DNA from: an uncultured Pseudomonas sp.
Lineage (GTDB): Bacteria > Pseudomonadota > Gammaproteobacteria > Pseudomonadales > Pseudomonadaceae
DNA length: 10,823 bases
NCBI RefSeq assembly: GCF_946885885.1
Contig: NZ_CAMPHN010000143.1
Span: forward strand, 1-10,823
Direction: 5' to 3'
Part shown: positions 7,633 to 10,823 of the stretch, one piece after another
How the letters are laid out: every line of letters starts with the position of its first letter
How positions within the stretch are numbered: the stretch's first letter is position 1
Made by a program: the position numbers and the translations under genes
The notes under the pieces: generated by a model
Databases searched by the model: none
The model's input: only the letters and a program-made list of their open reading frames with translations
What the model was told of the DNA's origin: nothing

Positions 7633-8718
7633 ATGGGACAGCGCACACCCCTCTATGACCTTCACCTCGCCCTGGGGGCCAAGATGGTCGACTTCGGCGG
7701 TTGGGATATGCCGTTGCACTATGGCTCGCAAGTCGAGGAGCATCATCAGGTGCGTCGCGATTGCGGGGTCTTCGATGTGTCGCACATGACCGTGGTGGAT
7801 GTCGGCGGCAGCCAGGCCAAGGCTTATCTGCAACACCTGCTGGCAAACGATATCGAGCGCCTGCAAGTACCCGGCAAAGCCTTGTACAGCGCGATGCTCA
7901 ACGAGCAGGGCGGGGTGATCGACGACCTGATCGTCTATTTGCTCGATCAGGGCGGTTATCGCCTGGTGGTCAATGCCTCGACCCGCGATAAGGACTTGGC
8001 CTGGATGCGCTTGCAAAGCGCCGGTTTCGCGGTCGAACTGCAGGAACGCAGCGAACTGGCCATGCTGGCGATCCAGGGGCCGCACGCGCGCAGCAAAACC
8101 GCCGAGCTGGTGAGCCAGTCGCGCGCCGCTCTGATCCAAAGCCTCAAGCCCTTCGAGGGCAAGGCCGATGGCGATTGGTTTATCGCGCGCACCGGCTACA
8201 CCGGTGAGGACGGTCTGGAAATCATGCTGCCGACCAGCGAAGCGGTGGCCTTCCTCAACGAGTTGGTCGGTGCCGGTATTCCGCCCATCGGCTTGGGCGC
8301 GCGCGATACCTTGCGTCTGGAAGCGGGGATGAACCTCTATGGCCAGGACATGGACGAAAACGTATCGCCGCTGGCCGCCAATATGGCCTGGACCATCGCT
8401 TGGGAGCCGGCTGGCCGCGGTTTCGTTGGGCGCAATGCGCTGCAACGGCAGAAGGCCGAAGGCGTCGCTGCCAAGCTGGTCGGCCTGGTGCTGGAGGAGC
8501 GCGGCGTGCTGCGCGCCCATCAGGTAGTGCGGGTCGAGGGGCTGGGCGAAGGCGAGATCACCAGCGGCAGTTTCTCCCCGACCCTGGGCAAGTCCATCGC
8601 CCTGGCCCGGGTGCCGGCGGCGACCAGCGAGCGCGCCGAAGTGGAGATCCGTGGCAAGTGGTACCCGGTGCGGGTGGTCCAGCCGACCTTTGTCCGTAAC
8701 GGTAAAGCGCTGATCTGA
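7633..8718 (+). CDS. gcvT: Glycine cleavage system T protein (aminomethyltransferase)
   Basis: GcvT takes the aminomethyl group from the lipoyl arm of H protein and transfers the one-carbon unit to tetrahydrofolate, releasing ammonia. At 361 residues it has the usual family length and aligns closely with the remembered E. coli protein. Shared stretches include [23 protein letters not shown] (18-33), FDVSHMT (47-53), [10 protein letters not shown] (93-102, with the conserved acidic pair D97-D98), [11 protein letters not shown] (187-197), [19 protein letters not shown] (220-238), [15 protein letters not shown] (245-259) and the C-terminal [19 protein letters not shown]. The ATG at 7633 is preferred over upstream in-frame starts because AAGGAG lies six bases before it and the protein then begins exactly where homologues begin. 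gcvH follows 127 bp downstream. Confidence 0.98.
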   Translation: MGQRTPLYDLHLALGAKMVDFGGWDMPLHYGSQVEEHHQVRRDCGVFDVSHMTVVDVGGSQAKAYLQHLLANDIERLQVPGKALYSAMLNEQGGVIDDLIVYLLDQGGYRLVVNASTRDKDLAWMRLQSAGFAVELQERSELAMLAIQGPHARSKTAELVSQSRAALIQSLKPFEGKADGDWFIARTGYTGEDGLEIMLPTSEAVAFLNELVGAGIPPIGLGARDTLRLEAGMNLYGQDMDENVSPLAANMAWTIAWEPAGRGFVGRNALQRQKAEGVAAKLVGLVLEERGVLRAHQVVRVEGLGEGEITSGSFSPTLGKSIALARVPAATSERAEVEIRGKWYPVRVVQPTFVRNGKALI

Positions 8719-8845
8719 TAACCACCGCGCAGCACTGCCGGCGCTGCGGCATATCAAATAGACAAAGACTTTCTTTCAGTACGGCTAACGCCTGCTAAAT
8801 TTCCATGACGGCATCGTTGCCGCCATGCCAGATGAGGAACGAAAC

Positions 8846-9235
8846 ATGAGCACTATTCCCGCCGATCTGCGTTACGCCGCCAGCCACGAGTGGGCGCGTC
8901 TGGAAGCCGATGGCAGCGTGACCGTCGGTATTTCCGACCATGCTCAGGAAGCTCTGGGCGATGTGGTGTTCATCGAATTGCCGGAAGTGGGCAAGGCGCT
9001 GAGTGCAGGTCAGGAAGCCGGTGTGGTGGAGTCGGTGAAAGCCGCCTCGGATATCTATGCGCCGGTCAGCGGCGAAGTCATCGCGATCAACGAGAGCCTG
9101 ACCGATAGCCCGGAAAGCGTGAACAGCGACCCTTACGGCAGCTGGTTCTTCAAGCTCAAGCCCAACGACGCCAGCGAGTTGGACAAATTGCTCGACGCTG
9201 CGGCCTACAAAGCGGCTGCCGACTCCGACGCCTGA
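8846..9235 (+). CDS. gcvH: Glycine cleavage system H protein (lipoyl carrier)
   Basis: This 129-residue lipoylated carrier shuttles the aminomethyl group between the P, T and L proteins of glycine cleavage. The length equals the E. coli protein. The lipoyl site is Lys65 in [19 protein letters not shown] (60-78), and SHEWARLE (13-20) and [12 protein letters not shown] (95-106) are further family marks. The ATG at 8846 has GAGGAA six bases upstream; an in-frame ATG at 8825 would add seven residues but lacks a good ribosome site. The 127-bp gap from gcvT is long for an operon. It contains a possible TAAATT -10 (8796-8801) with a poor -35, so gcvH may have its own weak start as well as read-through. 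No gcvP follows; a hairpin and a convergent gene come next. Confidence 0.97.
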   Translation: MSTIPADLRYAASHEWARLEADGSVTVGISDHAQEALGDVVFIELPEVGKALSAGQEAGVVESVKAASDIYAPVSGEVIAINESLTDSPESVNSDPYGSWFFKLKPNDASELDKLLDAAAYKAAADSDA

Positions 9236-9267
9236 TCCCCGCCCTTCACAGCGTCGTCAAATGCCAC

Positions 9268-9284
9268 GCCCCTGCCTCAGGGGC
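9268..9284. terminator. Hairpin terminator between convergent gcvH and DUF2388-type gene
   Basis: GCCCCTG (9268-9274) and CAGGGGC (9278-9284) form a perfect seven-pair stem around a three-base loop. No clear T-run follows on either strand, so strength is uncertain. Its place, 33 bases after gcvH and 19 bases beyond the stop of the converging gene, supports a terminating role in both directions. Confidence 0.65.
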
Positions 9285-9302
9285 ATGCGCACGAGTCGCC
9301 TG

Positions 9303-9605
9303 CTATCGCTGTTCGGTTGCCAGAATCGCCCTGGCCAGCTCGAGATCGCTGGCCTGTAGGTGTGGGTTCTCGCTGCGCAGTCGATGCAGCGCCGCTTCGA
9401 GATAGGGCCCGCGAATCGCGCCATCGCTGGCGACGAAACTGCTGGCGTCGTCGCGTGCCGGCACTATCAATTTCTTATCGAACGTCAGGTAGGTTGAGGC
9501 GGTGGTCGCCCCGGACGAAAGAATGTCGCGTACCAGGCTGTCGGCCAACAGCGTTGGGGCCGACAACACGAGCGTGGCCGCGAGAGCAGTTTTCAGCAGG
9601 CGCAT
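9303..9605 (-). CDS. Small exported protein, DUF2388 type
   Basis: This 100-residue protein of unknown function has a signal peptide: MRLLK, a hydrophobic core at 6-19, and likely cleavage after LLA at residue 21. The mature part carries VPARDDASSFVASDGAIRGPYLEAAL (48-73), followed by a helical tail ending LELARAILATEQR. I recognise this as the DUF2388 pattern, a short secreted family seen mainly in Pseudomonas and often present in several copies per genome. AGGAG stands nine bases before the ATG at 9605, supporting that start. It would act in the periplasm or outside the cell. It lies 85 bp downstream of the GNAT gene on the same strand and converges on gcvH. No enzymatic motif or cysteine is visible, so no function is proposed. 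Confidence 0.85.
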   Translation of the reverse strand: MRLLKTALAATLVLSAPTLLADSLVRDILSSGATTASTYLTFDKKLIVPARDDASSFVASDGAIRGPYLEAALHRLRSENPHLQASDLELARAILATEQR

Positions 9606-9664
9606 GGCAGGACTCCTGAGTTGGCAACCTGCCTATAGGAGTGCTGCCGGCGCGACGGGTTCAA

Positions 9665-9677
9665 CCTGTCGGACAGG
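9665..9677. repeat. 13-base palindrome in the GNAT/DUF2388 gap
   Basis: CCTGTC (9665-9670) and GACAGG (9672-9677) are perfect inverted arms around a single G. As RNA it could fold as a four-pair stem with a five-base loop. It sits 14 bases past the GNAT stop and 60 bases before the DUF2388-type start, so it could be an operator or a weak terminator. Nothing decides between them. Confidence 0.35.
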
Positions 9678-9690
9678 GGGCTGCTGAGTG

Positions 9691-10302
9691 TCAACGGCTT
9701 CTTTGCAGGTAGCGCAGATGCAATCCGTCGCGCTGCAAGTCCCCGGTTTGCTGGAACCCGTGACGACGATAGAGCGCCAGGTTACGTGGCGCGGCGGTTT
9801 CCAGGGCGACCTCGGCGACGCCGCTGGCATCCAGTTGTGCCAGGCACGCGCCGAGCAATGCGCCGCCGATGCCCTGGCCTTGCACATCCTCGGCCGTGCC
9901 GATGAATTCGATACGTGCGCTGTCGCCCGCCGTTTGCTCCAGGTGCCGGTCGAAAGCGGCGATCAAACCATCGAGGCGCGCCAGGCAATCCTCGCCGCAA
10001 TGCGTGCGAATGTCTTCGCCGATGCGCAGCAGGCTGGCGGCGTCCGGTTGCTGCTCGGCCGTGCTGAAGTAGCAGACCCCGACCAGGCGCTCGTTCCGCC
10101 AGGCTGCGAGCGCCGGCATCCGGTTATCACGGTGAAAGCGCTGATAGCTGGCGAGGTAAGCGCGGCGGCGGCCGGCGTAGGCCGGACGCTCGGCGTGTAG
10201 GTACCAGGCCAGGGTCGGGTCCTCGGCAAAAGCCTGGTCGAGCAGAGTGAGCGCGGCGGCATCCTGCGCCGCCGGCAGCGGCGCAATATGCAGGGAGGTC
10301 AT
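9691..10302 (-). CDS. GNAT-family N-acetyltransferase
   Basis: This is a 203-residue acetyltransferase of the GNAT fold, expected to be cytoplasmic and to use acetyl-CoA. The acetyl-CoA pyrophosphate-binding motif A is visible as DVQGQGIGGALL (139-150), matching the Q/R-x-x-G-x-G/A pattern after the strand IEFIGT (131-136). Motif B follows as NLALYRRHGF (174-183), a typical ending helix and strand. The N-terminal half (1-125) is not recognisable beyond the fold, so the substrate is unknown; small molecule, peptide or protein acetylation are all possible. The frame opens at 10392, but the Met at 10302 (MTSLHIAPLP) is preferred because its ATG overlaps the nfeD stop as ATGA, a common translational-coupling arrangement, and a longer form would run 90 bases into nfeD. 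It is probably cotranscribed with the upstream NfeD and SPFH genes. Confidence 0.88.
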   Translation of the reverse strand: MTSLHIAPLPAAQDAAALTLLDQAFAEDPTLAWYLHAERPAYAGRRRAYLASYQRFHRDNRMPALAAWRNERLVGVCYFSTAEQQPDAASLLRIGEDIRTHCGEDCLARLDGLIAAFDRHLEQTAGDSARIEFIGTAEDVQGQGIGGALLGACLAQLDASGVAEVALETAAPRNLALYRRHGFQQTGDLQRDGLHLRYLQRSR

Positions 10303-10748
10303 TGGCTGGCTTCGACCTCGAGCACCACACCGTCCTGACCGATCACCTTGACCGTGCTGCCCGCCGGTAGCTCGGGGCCGGTGACCAGCCACAGCGAATC
10401 GCCGGCTTTGATCTTGCCGCGGCCATCGAGGATGGCTTCATGCAGGACGAAGCGACGCCCCAGCAGCTCGCTGCCACGGCTGTTCAGCCCCGGTTGGTCG
10501 GAGGGTTTGGCAGCGGTGCGCTGGCGGCGCCACCAGAGCACCGCGGTCAGCACCGAGAGTACGCCGAACAGGATGAATTGCAGCGTCCAGGGCAGCGCGG
10601 GAAAGGCAAAGGTAATGACCCCGACGCTGGCTGCCGCCAAGCCGATCCACAGCAGGTAGCCGCCAGCGCCGAAGACCTCGAGGATCAGCAGCACGGTGCC
10701 GAGCGCCAACCAGTTCCAGTAGGACAGGTGTTGCAGGCTTTCCCACAT
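10299..10748 (-). CDS. NfeD-family membrane protein, short form
   Basis: This 149-residue protein has three membrane segments at about 12-30, 33-50 and 55-73, a basic linker (WWRRQR), and a C-terminal OB-fold domain from about 90. The domain shows the typical NfeD wording LNSRGSELLGRRFVLHEAI, then GRGKIKAGDSLW (109-120) and GPELPAGSTVKVIG (124-137). It is the short type without the N-terminal serine-protease (ClpP-like) domain. NfeD proteins are nearly always encoded next to an SPFH/stomatin-type protein and are thought to work with it in membrane-microdomain or quality-control functions. Here the probable SPFH gene ends three bases upstream, and the ribosome site (AAGAAGG) lies within its last codons, which suggests coupled translation. 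The downstream GNAT gene overlaps the stop by four bases. Confidence 0.92.
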   Translation of the reverse strand: MWESLQHLSYWNWLALGTVLLILEVFGAGGYLLWIGLAAASVGVITFAFPALPWTLQFILFGVLSVLTAVLWWRRQRTAAKPSDQPGLNSRGSELLGRRFVLHEAILDGRGKIKAGDSLWLVTGPELPAGSTVKVIGQDGVVLEVEASQ

Positions 10749-10751
10749 GGC

Positions 10752-10823
10752 TTAACCCTTCTTATCGCTGCCGAAGGTGGCTTTGACGATCTCGCCGATG
10801 CCACCCACCGCGCCGATCATCTG
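10752..10823 (-). CDS. C-terminal fragment, probably SPFH-domain/paraslipin protein
   Basis: Only the last 23 codons and the TAA (10752-10754) are in the window. They read QMIGAVGGIGEIVKATFGSD followed by KKG. The fragment is too short to identify by itself. The call rests on context: it ends three bases before an nfeD gene on the same strand, and short NfeD genes commonly follow QmcA/paraslipin-type SPFH genes. The end of a coding region is itself well supported by the continuous frame, the stop position and the spacing to nfeD. Confidence 0.55.
   Translation of the reverse strand, partial: QMIGAVGGIGEIVKATFGSDKKG

Noticed and set aside
7135..8757. 540-codon open frame on the minus strand opposite gcvT
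   Set aside because: It lies wholly antisense to the permease end and gcvT, whose products match known families in full. High third-position GC commonly leaves such frames open, and the translation resembles no protein I know.
1..10823. Mobile element, defence system, CRISPR or phage island
   Set aside because: No transposase, integrase, direct repeats or spacer array were seen, and all genes are housekeeping or common Pseudomonas families with similar GC and codon style.

Overview
The window reads as an ordinary, GC-rich chromosomal stretch from a Pseudomonas or close gammaproteobacterial relative. The evidence is the gene set and its order: a ubiquinone-type FAD hydroxylase, a chemoreceptor, a periplasmic Fe(III)-binding protein, an iron ABC permease, gcvT-gcvH, a DUF2388-type secreted protein, and a GNAT/NfeD/SPFH cluster. 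From memory, this resembles the P. aeruginosa neighbourhood around PA5213-PA5221; no search was run. I see no mobile element, CRISPR array, tRNA, rRNA or phage gene.

Layout. 1-625 (+) is the C-terminal part of a UbiH/UbiI/VisC hydroxylase. 777-2705 (-) is a 642-residue methyl-accepting chemotaxis protein with a periplasmic Cache-type sensor. It faces 2988-3989 (+), an FbpA-type ferric iron-binding protein, across a 282-bp regulatory gap. A GC-rich terminator at 4014-4045 separates that gene from two membrane-protein genes on the opposite strand: a small K+ channel-like protein (4049-4486) and an AI-2E/PerM-family permease (4585-5670). Rightward transcription resumes with an FbpB-type iron permease (5864-7480), then gcvT (7633-8718) and gcvH (8846-9235). 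After a second hairpin (9268-9284) everything runs leftward: the end of a probable SPFH/paraslipin gene (10752-10823), nfeD (10299-10748), a GNAT acetyltransferase (9691-10302) and a DUF2388-type exported protein (9303-9605).

How the genes work together. The binding protein and the permease probably form one Fe(III) importer, though the two leftward membrane genes separate them and no ATPase gene lies in the window. GcvT and GcvH are two of the three dedicated glycine-cleavage proteins; the decarboxylase gcvP does not follow gcvH here. The SPFH-NfeD-GNAT genes are tightly packed (3-nt gap, then an ATGA overlap) and look like one operon acting at the inner membrane.

I did not find a convincing previously undescribed system. 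The points worth a second look are regulatory and organisational: a promoter overlapped by a weak Fur-box-like sequence before the iron-binding gene, two rightward promoters sharing a GC-rich discriminator, a FliA-like promoter for the chemoreceptor, the split iron transporter and the gcvP-less gcvTH pair.
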